Shown piece after piece: positions 35,379 through 44,531 of a stretch of 64,000 nt of DNA. The stretch's first letter is position 1; every line of letters begins with the position of its first letter. Source of the stretch: Mangrovimonas sp. YM274. GTDB lineage: Bacteria > Bacteroidota > Bacteroidia > Flavobacteriales > Flavobacteriaceae. Below the pieces are notes generated by a model. It did no database searches and had not been told where the DNA came from. It was given only the letters and a program-made list of their open reading frames with translations. A program made the position numbers and the translations under genes. The DNA lies in assembly GCF_030908385.1 (NCBI RefSeq), contig NZ_CP133091.1, positions 1,114,501 to 1,178,500 on the forward strand. Reading direction: 5' to 3'.

Positions 35379-36075
35379 ATTTCGAGAGTCTCGCCAAATA
35401 ATCAAAGTGGTCTCCTTCCTTTACGAGTTCACATTTTAGTCCAACGGAAGTACAGGCGGTGTAGAGCCTATTGAAGTCAAGGTACAGCCATTTCATGGGA
35501 AGTTCCTTTTCACCTTTGTAGCTTAAAAAGTAATCCAGTTCACCATAATAATTGGCATTGGTGTCAATCCACAAACCACCATCTTCGTCTTCATACATAT
35601 ATTTGATGTCTGAAGAGTCGATTAAAATTTGCCCATTTGGATTCATTAGGGATTTTAAATGGTTTAGGTAGGTAGCTACTTGGGAAAGTTCTTGGAAAAT
35701 TCCCGTGCCGTTCATCAACAGCAAAATAGTGTCAAAGGTTTCGGTTTCTTTCAGAACAGGAAGAACTTCAGCATTTGTAACACCTCTATCTTTGGCAACG
35801 GTAACGGCTCCTTCAGAAATATCGATGGCTTTAACTTTTAGTCCTTTTTCCTGTAAATACAAACTGTGACCACCTGCGCCGCAACCTACATCCAAGACGT
35901 TTCCTTTGGCAAGATGCAGGGCTTTTTGCTCCAATTTGGGCATGTCTTTATAACTTCTGAAGAGATAAGGAAGCGGCAGTTCATCTTCCTCCGAAATGTT
36001 GGTAGAGGTAATCAAATCTTCGGTGTAATTACCTTGGTGGTAATCCAAAAGGGCTTGTCCAAATAAATCTTTCAT
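35377..36075 (-). CDS. Class I SAM-dependent methyltransferase
   Basis: A 232-residue methyltransferase with the classical SAM-binding fold: motif I VLDVGCGAGGHS at about residues 60-71, the acidic end of strand 2 in VKAIDIS, and motif IV around TILLLMNGTGIF. A helical N-terminal segment of about 55 residues precedes it. The substrate is unknown; small-molecule methylation is more likely than nucleic acid because no RNA-binding or target-recognition domain is present. It diverges from the YkgJ-type gene with 63 bases between start codons. Confidence 0.88.
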   Translation of the reverse strand: MKDLFGQALLDYHQGNYTEDLITSTNISEEDELPLPYLFRSYKDMPKLEQKALHLAKGNVLDVGCGAGGHSLYLQEKGLKVKAIDISEGAVTVAKDRGVTNAEVLPVLKETETFDTILLLMNGTGIFQELSQVATYLNHLKSLMNPNGQILIDSSDIKYMYEDEDGGLWIDTNANYYGELDYFLSYKGEKELPMKWLYLDFNRLYTACTSVGLKCELVKEGDHFDYLARLSK

Positions 36076-36126
36076 AGCAGTACTGTTAATAGTTGGGTGC
36101 TTGGTGATGGTATCTTAGGAGTTTCT

Positions 36127-36134
36127 TATTTTTG
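36127..36134 (+). promoter_or_regulatory. Candidate -7 box very close to the start codon (TATTTTTG)
   Basis: Exact TAnnTTTG match ending only four bases before the ATG of the YkgJ-type gene. If used, transcription would begin at or next to the start codon. Confidence 0.45.
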
Positions 36135-36138
36135 CAGC

Positions 36139-36633
36139 ATGGAAGACATCATCAAAAATCTACCAAAACAGGCCAAAGATAAACATAAGGAAAACAAAAC
36201 CTTCTTTGCCAAACTTAAAAAAAAGCCACCTAAGCAATTGGACTATATCATGCAGGAGTTGCACGAGGAAGAGTTTGAACGCACCAATTGTTTGGAATGT
36301 GCCAATTGCTGCAAAACCACGGGACCTTTATTTACGGACAAGGATGTGGACAGGATTGCAAAGCATTTCCGTATGAAACCATCCAAATTTATCGATGAAT
36401 TTTTAAGGGTAGACGAAGATAATGACTACGTGTTGCAAAGTGTACCTTGTACGTTTTTGGGAGCAGACAATTATTGTTCCATTTATGAAGTAAGGCCCAA
36501 AGCCTGCAGGGAGTATCCCCATACCGATAGAAAAAAGTTCCAACAAATCTCCAATCTCACGTTAAAGAATGTAGCCATTTGCCCTGCCGCTTTCAATATT
36601 GTGGAGGAAATGAAAAAGCGTATTAAGCTTTAG
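36139..36633 (+). CDS. YkgJ-family cysteine cluster protein
   Basis: With the start at 36139 (MEDIIKNLPKQ) the product has 164 residues; the 14 codons upstream lie across the promoter box. The zinc- or iron-sulfur-binding cysteine cluster of the YkgJ/UPF0153 family is complete: C-x2-C-x2-CC (CLECANCC), then PCTFLGADNYCSIYEVRP-type segment (PC...NYC..Y..RP.AC) and a last Cys in AICPAAF. The biochemical role of the family is unknown. The basic N-terminal helix may contact nucleic acid or protein. It precedes the hydroxylase gene by 66 bases. Confidence 0.9.
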   Translation: MEDIIKNLPKQAKDKHKENKTFFAKLKKKPPKQLDYIMQELHEEEFERTNCLECANCCKTTGPLFTDKDVDRIAKHFRMKPSKFIDEFLRVDEDNDYVLQSVPCTFLGADNYCSIYEVRPKACREYPHTDRKKFQQISNLTLKNVAICPAAFNIVEEMKKRIKL

Positions 36634-36699
36634 GGGATTCTCGATAAAAGGAAGTTTAGGAGAAAGCATTTTTAGTATCTTTATTCAAAACTTTTCTCC

Positions 36700-37545
36700 T
36701 TGGAATCTATTATTGATTACTTCGAAACCATCCCTTCGCTCCACCGAAGTATTATTTTGGTTGGAGGGATTGCCTTCTTTTGGATGTTGGAAGGCGCTGT
36801 GCCTTTATTTCAATTCAAGTACCACAAATGGCGGCATGCCATCCCCAATTTGTTTTTTACGGCAACTACCGCGTTGGTCAATTTGCTTTTGGCTTTTTTG
36901 TTGTTCAAAACAGCCAATTGGGTCCAAGAGCATAACTTCGGGATTTTGAATTGGCTGCCAGAGATGCCGCTTTGGTTGTATGCGCTTTTGGGCGTGTTGT
37001 TGCTGGATTTCTTTGGCGCCTATTTGGCACATTATGTAGAGCACAAAGTAAAACCCTTGTGGATGGTGCATCTCGTTCATCATACCGATCATAATGTAGA
37101 TACCACTACGGCCAATCGTCACCACCCCATAGAAAGTGTCATTCGGTTTGTGTTTACCCTGTTTGGGGTAGTGGTTATTGGCACTCCCATTGCTTTGGTG
37201 TTTATTTACCAATCGCTTTCGGTTGTGTTTACCCAATGGACACATGCTAATATTAAAATGCCTAAACGTTTGGATACATTCTTAAGTTATTTTTTTGTGT
37301 CCCCAGATATGCATAAGGTGCATCACCATTATATGTTGCCTTATACGGATTCCAATTATGGAAATATTTTTTCCATTTGGGACCGTTTATTGGGAACGTA
37401 TATGGAATTGGATAGAGATAAATTGGTGTATGGCGTGGATGTATTTCCAAATGAAGAAGAGAATGGCAATTTGGGGAATTTGTTGACACAACCTTTTCAG
37501 AAATACAAAAAGCCCACAATTTTACCAATCAATGAAGATTTATAA
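36700..37545 (+). CDS. Sterol desaturase / fatty acid hydroxylase superfamily membrane protein
   Basis: A 281-residue integral membrane di-iron enzyme. The start is TTG (MESIIDYFE); no ATG is available between it and an upstream stop. Four to five hydrophobic segments surround the histidine clusters: H-x3-H (HYVEH) near residue 112, H-x2-HH (HLVHHTDH) near 125, RHHP near 140, and HKVHHHY near 207. These are the di-iron ligands of the FA_hydroxylase family. The substrate may be a lipid or sterol-like compound, and it is distinct from carotenoid hydroxylase CrtZ by length and motif spacing. Its last 14 bases overlap the GDPD gene, suggesting a shared lipid role. Confidence 0.88.
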   Translation: MESIIDYFETIPSLHRSIILVGGIAFFWMLEGAVPLFQFKYHKWRHAIPNLFFTATTALVNLLLAFLLFKTANWVQEHNFGILNWLPEMPLWLYALLGVLLLDFFGAYLAHYVEHKVKPLWMVHLVHHTDHNVDTTTANRHHPIESVIRFVFTLFGVVVIGTPIALVFIYQSLSVVFTQWTHANIKMPKRLDTFLSYFFVSPDMHKVHHHYMLPYTDSNYGNIFSIWDRLLGTYMELDRDKLVYGVDVFPNEEENGNLGNLLTQPFQKYKKPTILPINEDL

Positions 37546-38410
37546 AGTAGCCTGTCATTTCTTACTTTTCGCAATTATGATCAATTGTAGTGCTAAACAA
37601 TCCATCGGGGTACAGGGCCACAGAGGCTGCCGGGGAGTGCTCCCAGAAAATTCACTTCCGGCATTTAAAAGAGCCGTTGAGCTTGGTGTACAAACTTTGG
37701 AAATGGATGTGGTGGTGTCCAAAGACCGAAAGGTCGTGGTGTCGCACGAGCCTTTTATCAGTCGGTTTTATTGTTTGGATCCCTTCAGTAATGAAATTCC
37801 ATTGGTTGATGATATGGCTTATAACCTGTATGAGATGACCTATGATTCCATAAGGCAATTCGATTGTGGGAGTAAACAGCATCCAAGATTTCCGGAACAA
37901 CAAAATATGCGAACTTTTAAGCCACTAATGACTGAAGTGTTTGATTTGGCTGATAGTTTAAATAGGCATATTGCCTATAATATTGAGTTGAAGGCAAGAC
38001 CTGATTATGATGTGCTATACACACCCTATCCAGCAGATTTTGTACAATTGGTGCTTAAGGATATTGAAGAAAAACAAGTGTTTCAACGCTGCAACTTACA
38101 GTCCTTTGATGTGAGAATTCTAGAAGAAGTTAAAAAACAAGCGCCAGAAATGTCCGTAGCGCTTTTGGTAGATGAAACAGAATCCATTGAAGAGAAACTC
38201 AAGGAACTCAGCTTTCAACCAGAAATTATCAGCCCATATTTTGAACTTCTTTCAAAAGAAGTGGTAGCCAAATATCAAGCTTCGGGTTATAGAATCATTC
38301 CTTGGACAGTTAATGAAACTGCCCACATCCAAAGAATGATTGATTATAAGGTCAACAGTATTATCACCGATTACCCGTTACGTGCACTTCAGCTTTTAAG
38401 CAAGGAATAG
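37532..38410 (+). CDS. Glycerophosphodiester phosphodiesterase, lipoprotein type
   Basis: A 292-residue GDPD that should release sn-glycerol 3-phosphate from glycerophosphodiesters. The N-terminus has a signal ending in the lipobox MINC (Cys19), so it is probably membrane tethered outside the cytoplasm. Catalytic residues are in place: H30-R31 (GHRG), E57-x-D59 (LEMD) and H72 (VSHEP), plus the IELKARP strand with a further metal-ligand Glu near residue 151. It overlaps the upstream hydroxylase gene by 14 bases, which supports co-expression, and converges with the NamZ gene with three bases between stops. Confidence 0.92.
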   Translation: MKIYKVACHFLLFAIMINCSAKQSIGVQGHRGCRGVLPENSLPAFKRAVELGVQTLEMDVVVSKDRKVVVSHEPFISRFYCLDPFSNEIPLVDDMAYNLYEMTYDSIRQFDCGSKQHPRFPEQQNMRTFKPLMTEVFDLADSLNRHIAYNIELKARPDYDVLYTPYPADFVQLVLKDIEEKQVFQRCNLQSFDVRILEEVKKQAPEMSVALLVDETESIEEKLKELSFQPEIISPYFELLSKEVVAKYQASGYRIIPWTVNETAHIQRMIDYKVNSIITDYPLRALQLLSKE

Positions 38411-38413
38411 TCA

Positions 38414-39661
38414 TTACTTATAAATTAGATAAGCTTGACGCATTTGGTTATAGGCCTTCAAGCCACGCACCCAAGTTTTTTTGATCTCGTCTGCCGTGTG
38501 ACGTTCTTCAATTTGCTTTTGCAAGGTTTTGGTTCCCGCCAATTTGGTAAAAAAGTCATTGAAAAAAATCGGTTTGTCAATGGTGTTTTGATAGGCGTTG
38601 ATGAGGTAATTCAAATCCAAACGCGCTAAGTTTGGAGAGTCACTTAGGTTTTCGCCGTAACATAACATCCCTTTATGTTTAGGGTGCTTGGAGCCAGCAT
38701 TGGGTTGTGGTAAAAACTTAAATGTGTACATGCCTTTATCTAAATATGGACTTCCGTAGATTTCAAATGGTTTAGGGGTGCCACGGCCAGCACTTACATT
38801 GGTGCCCTCAAAAAAGCAAAGGCTAGGGTATAGGTTAATTGCTTTATCGGTAGGTAAGTTTGGAGACGGCGCAATGGGAAGACTATAGCTTCTTTGATGT
38901 GTATAATTCTGAACCGGAATTACCGCCAAATCACACGTAACTCCATTGTCCAGCCAATGTTCGCCATTGATCATTTTGGCATATTCCCCAATGGTCATTC
39001 CGTGTACCACTGGTACAGGATGCATGCCTACAAAACTTTTGTATTCTTTTTCTAAAATTGGGCCGTCTATATAATGTCCGTTAGGGTTAGGGCGATCCAA
39101 AATCAGCACAGGGATATTCTGTTCGGCACAAGCTTCCATGACATAATGTAAGGTAGAGATGTAGGTGTAAAAGCGAGCCCCCACATCTTGGATGTCGAAA
39201 ACTACTAAATCTAAACCTTCCAATTGAGTTGCTGATGGCTTTTTGTTGCTTCCATAAAGAGAAAAGATTGGTAATTTGGTTTTGGAATCGATGCCGTCTT
39301 TTACATGTTCTCCGGCATCGGCAGTGCCTCTAAAGCCATGCTCTGGAGCAAATACTTTTACGACATTTGTTTTTAAGGCAACTAAAGAATCCACCAAATG
39401 GGTGTAGCCCTTTTTATGGAAGATTACAGAGGTTTGATTGGCCACAATCCCAATTTTTTTTCCTTGTAATAAAGGTAAGTAGGCTTCGGTTTGGTTGGCC
39501 CCAACTGCAATGGGAGCATCAAGGTCAACTTCCTTGGAGGTATAACTAAAGTCTGAAAAATTGGAAGCGTTGGCGCCAGCTTCGGAAGTGGCGATGTTTC
39601 CACAGGAAAACGCTATTAAAACAAATAATAAAACTGTATTTTTGAAAACGGTTAATCGCAT
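38414..39661 (-). CDS. Exo-beta-N-acetylmuramidase NamZ family lipoprotein (DUF1343)
   Basis: A 415-residue exported enzyme of the former DUF1343 family, shown in Tannerella and Bacillus to remove terminal N-acetylmuramic acid from peptidoglycan fragments. The signal ends in the lipobox AFSC (Cys20). Blocks typical of the family are KKIGIVANQTSVI near residue 70, FAPEHGFRGTADAGE near 110, VFDIQDVGARFYTYI near 155, ILDRPNPNGHYIDGP near 187 and FEGTNVSAGRGTPKPFE near 285. It probably takes part in cell-wall recycling. Its start codon lies only nine bases from that of the divergent permease gene. Confidence 0.92.
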   Translation of the reverse strand: MRLTVFKNTVLLFVLIAFSCGNIATSEAGANASNFSDFSYTSKEVDLDAPIAVGANQTEAYLPLLQGKKIGIVANQTSVIFHKKGYTHLVDSLVALKTNVVKVFAPEHGFRGTADAGEHVKDGIDSKTKLPIFSLYGSNKKPSATQLEGLDLVVFDIQDVGARFYTYISTLHYVMEACAEQNIPVLILDRPNPNGHYIDGPILEKEYKSFVGMHPVPVVHGMTIGEYAKMINGEHWLDNGVTCDLAVIPVQNYTHQRSYSLPIAPSPNLPTDKAINLYPSLCFFEGTNVSAGRGTPKPFEIYGSPYLDKGMYTFKFLPQPNAGSKHPKHKGMLCYGENLSDSPNLARLDLNYLINAYQNTIDKPIFFNDFFTKLAGTKTLQKQIEERHTADEIKKTWVRGLKAYNQMRQAYLIYK

Positions 39662-39670
39662 AAAAGTATT

Positions 39671-40909
39671 TTGAATTACGAATTTTTCTTAGCTAAACGC
39701 ATTATTGGCAGTAAAGCGTATAAAAGTAGTGTTTCGGCCCCAATTATAAAAATTGGCATTACCGCCATAGCCATAGGAATTATCGTTATGCTCATTGCCG
39801 TGGCCACTGGGTTGGGACTTCAAAAAAAGATACGCGATAAAGTTGTGGCTTTTAATGGGCACGTCACCATTTCCAACTATGATACCAATGTCTCTGATGA
39901 GTCAGAAATACCAGTATCTTTAAATCAAGAGTTTTATCCGGAATTTAAGGGAATAGAGGGCATTTCGCATGTGCAAGGCGTGGCCAAGAAGTTTGGTGTC
40001 ATCCGTACCGAAACCGATTTTGAAGGGGTGGTGTTGAAAGGTGTAGGGCAGGACTACAATTGGAAATATATCCAGGATTTTTTGGTTGAAGGACGTTTGC
40101 CAGAATTTGGTGAGCAGATGGGGAATGAGGTGTTGATATCTCAATACATTGCCAATAGGTTAAAGTTTGAAGTGGGAGATTCTTTTCAGATGGTGTTTGG
40201 AAAGGAGGATGCCAATCAAATCCCTAATATCAGAAAGTTTACGGTGGTAGGAATTTATAATTCCGGGTTTCAGGATTTTGACAAGACCTTTATTATTGGC
40301 GACCTGAAGCAAGTACAAAGGCTTAACAAATGGCAGGCAGATCAAGTTGGGAATTTTGAGGTGTTTATTGATGATTTTGATCAAATTGAAGAAAAGGGAC
40401 TAGAGATTTATGAGGCAACACCATCCAATCTTAATGCGGAAACGATTACCGAGAAATACATTTCAATTTTTGAATGGATCAATATTTTCGATAATAATAC
40501 CTATGGGGTTATTGGAATCATGATTATCGTGGCGGGTATCAATATGATTACGGCGCTTTTGGTATTGATTTTGGAACGTACCCAAATGATTGGGATTTTA
40601 AAAGCCTTAGGAAGTTCCAATTGGAGCATTCGAAAAGTGTTTCTATACAATGCCACTTATTTGGTAGGTTTAGGGTTGTTTTGGGGAAATTTAATTGGGC
40701 TGTCACTTTTGGCTATCCAATATTATTTTGGTGTTTTGCAATTCCCAAACCCTGAACAATACTATATGACGACTATTCCAGTTTACGTGAGTCTTAAAAA
40801 TATATTGTTGCTTAATATAGGCTGTTTTTTAGCCTGTATGCTCATGTTGTTGGTGCCTTCATATATTGTTACTAGAATTTCTCCAGTCAAAGCCATCAGG
40901 TTTGAATAA
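39671..40909 (+). CDS. ABC transporter permease, LolC/LolE-FtsX type
   Basis: A 412-residue inner-membrane permease with four membrane segments (about 25-48, and three near 275-400) and a large periplasmic domain between the first and second, the layout of LolE/MacB-type mechanotransmission proteins. The N-terminal LAKRIIGSKAYKSSVSAPI and the C-terminal FtsX domain with ERTQMIGILKALGSSNWSIRKVF are typical. The start is TTG; an upstream in-frame stop leaves no ATG. No ATPase is adjacent, so the partner is encoded elsewhere. Export of lipoproteins to the outer membrane is the most likely role. Confidence 0.88.
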   Translation: MNYEFFLAKRIIGSKAYKSSVSAPIIKIGITAIAIGIIVMLIAVATGLGLQKKIRDKVVAFNGHVTISNYDTNVSDESEIPVSLNQEFYPEFKGIEGISHVQGVAKKFGVIRTETDFEGVVLKGVGQDYNWKYIQDFLVEGRLPEFGEQMGNEVLISQYIANRLKFEVGDSFQMVFGKEDANQIPNIRKFTVVGIYNSGFQDFDKTFIIGDLKQVQRLNKWQADQVGNFEVFIDDFDQIEEKGLEIYEATPSNLNAETITEKYISIFEWINIFDNNTYGVIGIMIIVAGINMITALLVLILERTQMIGILKALGSSNWSIRKVFLYNATYLVGLGLFWGNLIGLSLLAIQYYFGVLQFPNPEQYYMTTIPVYVSLKNILLLNIGCFLACMLMLLVPSYIVTRISPVKAIRFE

Positions 40910-40968
40910 TGCTTAGAAATAGAAATCTTTAACTTTTGCCATTTGTTTATTTATGGTAATTTTAAAGC

Positions 40969-41949
40969 ATGGACTACGCAGAAAATATCTTAGGAACCAT
41001 TGGGAACACCCCTTTGGTAAAACTCAATAAACTTACCGCAGAATTGCCTTGTTTGGTATTGGCAAAATACGAAACATTTAACCCCGGAAATTCCGTAAAG
41101 GACCGAATGGCCTTAACGATGATAGAAGATGCCGAAGCAGATGGAAGACTGCAACCTGGAGGCACTATTATTGAAGGAACTTCCGGAAATACTGGAATGG
41201 GATTGGCACTAGCAGCCATTGTAAAAGGTTACAAATGTATTTTTGTGATCAACGACAAGCAGTCCAAGGAAAAAATGGATGTACTTAGGGCGATGGGAGC
41301 AGAAGTAGTAGTGTGCCCAACAGCTGTGGCTCCTGACGATCCCCAAAGTTATTATTCAGTAGCGAAACGATTGGCAAAAGAAATTCCAAATTCTTGGTAT
41401 GTCAATCAATATGATAACCCTAGTAATACCAAAGCACATTACGAAAGTACAGGACCTGAAATCTGGAAACAGACGGATGGTAAAGTAACGCATTTTGTTG
41501 TGGGAGTCGGTACTGGAGGCACTATCTCAGGTGTAGGGAGTTATTTAAAGGAACAAAATCCCAATATTAAGGTCTGGGGAATTGATACCTATGGCAGTGT
41601 TTTTAAAAAATATCATGAAACGTGCATTTTTGATGAGAAGGAAATCTATCCTTATGTCACAGAAGGAATAGGGGAAGATATTCTGCCAAAAAATGTAGAC
41701 TTTAGTATTATTGATGGATTTACCAAAGTGACCGATAAGGATGCTGCTATTTATACCCAATTATTAGCTCGTGAAGAAGGGATGTTTCTTGGGAATTCTG
41801 CTGGAGCAGCCGTAAAAGGACTGCTGCAATTGAAGGAGCATTTTACCAAAGACGATGTGGTAGTGGTACTGTTTCACGACCATGGCAGTCGATATGTTGG
41901 GAAGATGTTCAATAATGACTGGATGAGGAAAATGGGGTTTTTGGAATAA
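40969..41949 (+). CDS. PLP-dependent cysteine synthase family protein
   Basis: A 326-residue fold-type II PLP enzyme. The Schiff-base lysine is K44 in NPGNSVKDR, the substrate loop is EGTSGNTGMGLA near residue 69, and the phosphate loop is VGTGGTISG near 183. The set resembles cystathionine beta-synthase catalytic domains (YVNQYDNPSNTKAHYESTGP) more than classical CysK, and the regulatory CBS pair is absent. O-acetylserine sulfhydrylase or cystathionine beta-synthase activity are both possible. Its 3' end overlaps the convergent acyltransferase gene by 41 bases. Confidence 0.9.
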   Translation: MDYAENILGTIGNTPLVKLNKLTAELPCLVLAKYETFNPGNSVKDRMALTMIEDAEADGRLQPGGTIIEGTSGNTGMGLALAAIVKGYKCIFVINDKQSKEKMDVLRAMGAEVVVCPTAVAPDDPQSYYSVAKRLAKEIPNSWYVNQYDNPSNTKAHYESTGPEIWKQTDGKVTHFVVGVGTGGTISGVGSYLKEQNPNIKVWGIDTYGSVFKKYHETCIFDEKEIYPYVTEGIGEDILPKNVDFSIIDGFTKVTDKDAAIYTQLLAREEGMFLGNSAGAAVKGLLQLKEHFTKDDVVVVLFHDHGSRYVGKMFNNDWMRKMGFLE

Positions 41950-43045
41950 TTTGTTGGTAATTGAAGTACTTTTTTAATCTTAAAAATGGCTGTTCTATTA
42001 CGATATAAGATAAATAGGATACAATTAACGTAATCGAGAAATAAGAAGCTATCATAATTACGTATTGAAAGGAGAAATGCAATTTTTTTGGCATTATATA
42101 ATTTTCGTTGAATAAAAATGGTCCAAAAATTTCAGGTACAAAATGATGAAAAATGTAAATACCATAACTTATTTTGCCTATCCAAATTAATGAAGAATTG
42201 TTAAAAATGATCTTGAATCGTAGGTTTTCGGGTTTTTCCTTGTTAAGGATTAAGTAGGTGATTATAGAAAAGGTGATTATAGATGTTGTTGTTCTTGTTG
42301 GAAATTTGGACCAATTTAAAATTCTAAAGGGATCCAAGTGGTAAATAAGAAACAAAATGAATACTACAATGCTTACGTATAATGAAGTCTTAAATATTAG
42401 AGGTAGTTTCTGTGGATAGTAAATAAAAAAGTATGCTAAAAGTCCTCCTAAACCAAAGGCATCAAAACAGGTAAAAGTCAAAATAGGAGTAAAGTTGTTC
42501 TGTTCTAGAATAAGGAACTGAGTCAAAATGCCAATTAAAATAAACAAACCTATTACATAAGGTAAGATTCTTTTATTGAAAAAGATTAAAATCCACGGCC
42601 AGATGAGGTAGAATTGTTCCTCTACAGCTATTGACCAAAAATGGGAGAATAATCCTCCCCAACTTTGGCTTATGTAATAGAAGAAATTTACAGAAAAAGA
42701 AAGCAGGTATGGTGTAAGCGTCTCTAAATCGGTGTAATAGTTTATTTTGTTTTTAAATATAAGAGCGAATAGGATAGCCATATAGTAAATAGGGAAAATC
42801 CTCAGCATTCTTCTAAAATAAAAATTTCTAAAAAGATTTTTTATTGGGGTATTATTTTTTTTAGATTTTTCCTTGACGGTTAACAAAATGGTTGAAATTA
42901 AAAAACCACTAAGGACAAAGAACATGTCGACCCCAATAGCTCCAATGGAAAATCTATTGAGGTTAATTTCTGGCTTCCAATGGTGGACGATTACGAAGAG
43001 TACAGCAATGCCTCTAAGGCTATCTAGTTGGTTTATGTATTTCAT
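41909..43045 (-). CDS. Acyltransferase family membrane protein (OafA/YrhL-like)
   Basis: A 378-residue multi-pass protein of the acyltransferase 3 family, which O-acetylates sugars in surface polysaccharides or peptidoglycan. The start has LDSLRGIAVLFVIVHHW with the catalytic-type HH near residue 21, followed by the GVDMFFVLSGFLIS segment; YRRM-like FYFRRMLRIFPIYY near 90 and WSIAVEEQFYLIWP near 140 are further family blocks. About ten membrane helices follow. The gene is visibly more AT-rich than its neighbours and overlaps the convergent cysteine synthase gene by 41 bases, which hints at later insertion at this site; that is inference. Confidence 0.9.
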   Translation of the reverse strand: MKYINQLDSLRGIAVLFVIVHHWKPEINLNRFSIGAIGVDMFFVLSGFLISTILLTVKEKSKKNNTPIKNLFRNFYFRRMLRIFPIYYMAILFALIFKNKINYYTDLETLTPYLLSFSVNFFYYISQSWGGLFSHFWSIAVEEQFYLIWPWILIFFNKRILPYVIGLFILIGILTQFLILEQNNFTPILTFTCFDAFGLGGLLAYFFIYYPQKLPLIFKTSLYVSIVVFILFLIYHLDPFRILNWSKFPTRTTTSIITFSIITYLILNKEKPENLRFKIIFNNSSLIWIGKISYGIYIFHHFVPEIFGPFLFNENYIMPKKLHFSFQYVIMIASYFSITLIVSYLSYIVIEQPFLRLKKYFNYQQIIPKTPFSSSSHY

Positions 43046-43161
43046 AATAAAATGAATATTCTAAAATAATACAAAAAAATATACTAATGATTTTTGATTA
43101 ATCTATAACAGGTAAAGAGGGTTCCCAGTTATTTCATTTAAATATTTCTTATTTTTAAGAG

Positions 43162-44433
43162 ATGCAAGAAGATTTTCTACACTATCTATGGAAATATAAA
43201 ATCCGCAAGGCACAGAACCTGAAAACCACCTCAGGGGAAACTGTGGCCCCCTTGCATGTAGGGCAGTACAATACAGATTCCGGCCCCGATTTTTTTAACG
43301 CACAGATTAAAATTGGGGAGCAGCTATGGGCTGGTAATGTTGAGGTGCATGTAAAATCTTCCGATTGGTATGTGCATGGACACGAGCAGGACAAGGCTTA
43401 TGACAATGTGATTTTGCATGTGGTCTGGGAACATGATACCGAAATTTTTAGAAAGGACAATTCTGAAATCCCAACATTACAATTGAAGGATACTGTAGAT
43501 ACAACTTTGTTTAATACTTATGTTAAACTGTATTCCAAAGGAAATAAATGGATTTATTGTGAAGACGATCTGTCCAAAACCGATGGGTTTGTTTTAAACA
43601 ATTGGTTGGAGCGTTTGTATGTTGAACGGTTGGCACAGAAATGTGAAACTATTGATTCGCTGCTTTTAAATTCTAAAAATGATTGGGAAGCAGTATTGTT
43701 CAAAATGTTGGCTAAAAATTTTGGATTAAAGGTCAATGGTGAGGCATTTTTCAGTTTGGCACAATCTGTAGATTTTTCTGTGGTACGAAAATTACAGAGC
43801 AATCAATTTGGTTTGGAAGCACTTTTCTTTGGGCAGTGTGGTTGGTTGGACAGTGAATTTGAAGACGCTTATTATTTAAGGCTGAAGAACGAGTATAGTT
43901 TTATAAAGCAAAAATTCCAGCTTTCCAATGCGCCGGTTGTCGATCCACAATTTTTTAGATTACGACCTCCTAATTTTCCAACCGTAAGATTGTCACAATT
44001 GGCTAATCTCTATTCTCGAGAAAAACAGCTGTTTTCAAAATTAATGGAGCTTACCTCTCTTGACGATTATTATAAGGTCTTAGACTGTAAAACCTCTTCA
44101 TATTGGGAAACTCATTATACTTTTTGCAAAACGTCCAAAACATCCAAAAAACGATTAACCAAAACCTTTGTTGATTTATTGCTTATCAATACCATTATCC
44201 CCTTAAAATTTGCATACTCCAAAACCAAAGGAAAAGAGGTTGATAGTCTTGTTCAGCTAGCTCAACAAATCCATACTGAACACAATAGTTTGCTGTCTGC
44301 TTTTGCCAATTTAGGGGTGAAAACTAAAAATGCATTACAATCACAGGCTTTAATTCAATTAAAAAGCAATTACTGCGACAAGCAAAAGTGTTTGGATTGT
44401 GCCATTGGGGCCAATATACTGCAGTTGGTCTAA
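43162..44433 (+). CDS. DUF2851 family protein
   Basis: A 423-residue cytoplasmic protein of unknown function found across Bacteroidota. Family blocks are LHVGQYNTDSGPDFFNAQI near residue 32, WAGNVEVHVKSSDWYVHGH near 56 and YDNVILHVVWEHD near 80; the conserved Asp/Glu/His in these segments look like a metal site, reminiscent of a nuclease-type core, but this is only an impression. The C-terminus has two closely spaced Cys pairs (CDKQKCLDC) that could bind metal. In this family it is often near PspC and ion-channel genes, and here the subtilase lies between them. Confidence 0.85.
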   Translation: MQEDFLHYLWKYKIRKAQNLKTTSGETVAPLHVGQYNTDSGPDFFNAQIKIGEQLWAGNVEVHVKSSDWYVHGHEQDKAYDNVILHVVWEHDTEIFRKDNSEIPTLQLKDTVDTTLFNTYVKLYSKGNKWIYCEDDLSKTDGFVLNNWLERLYVERLAQKCETIDSLLLNSKNDWEAVLFKMLAKNFGLKVNGEAFFSLAQSVDFSVVRKLQSNQFGLEALFFGQCGWLDSEFEDAYYLRLKNEYSFIKQKFQLSNAPVVDPQFFRLRPPNFPTVRLSQLANLYSREKQLFSKLMELTSLDDYYKVLDCKTSSYWETHYTFCKTSKTSKKRLTKTFVDLLLINTIIPLKFAYSKTKGKEVDSLVQLAQQIHTEHNSLLSAFANLGVKTKNALQSQALIQLKSNYCDKQKCLDCAIGANILQLV

Positions 44434-44531
44434 AAACCTTCTTTTTAAAGAATTTATTTTATTGGTTTTTATGATTAAAATTTTAAATTGTTAAATATTT
44501 TAACATTTAAACTGGGTAAATATTAAATATT

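Noticed and set aside
36700-37545. Beta-carotene hydroxylase (crtZ) to complete the carotenoid pathway
   Set aside because: Histidine motifs fit the wider hydroxylase superfamily, but length and spacing differ from CrtZ and it lies 35 kb from crtBI next to GDPD.
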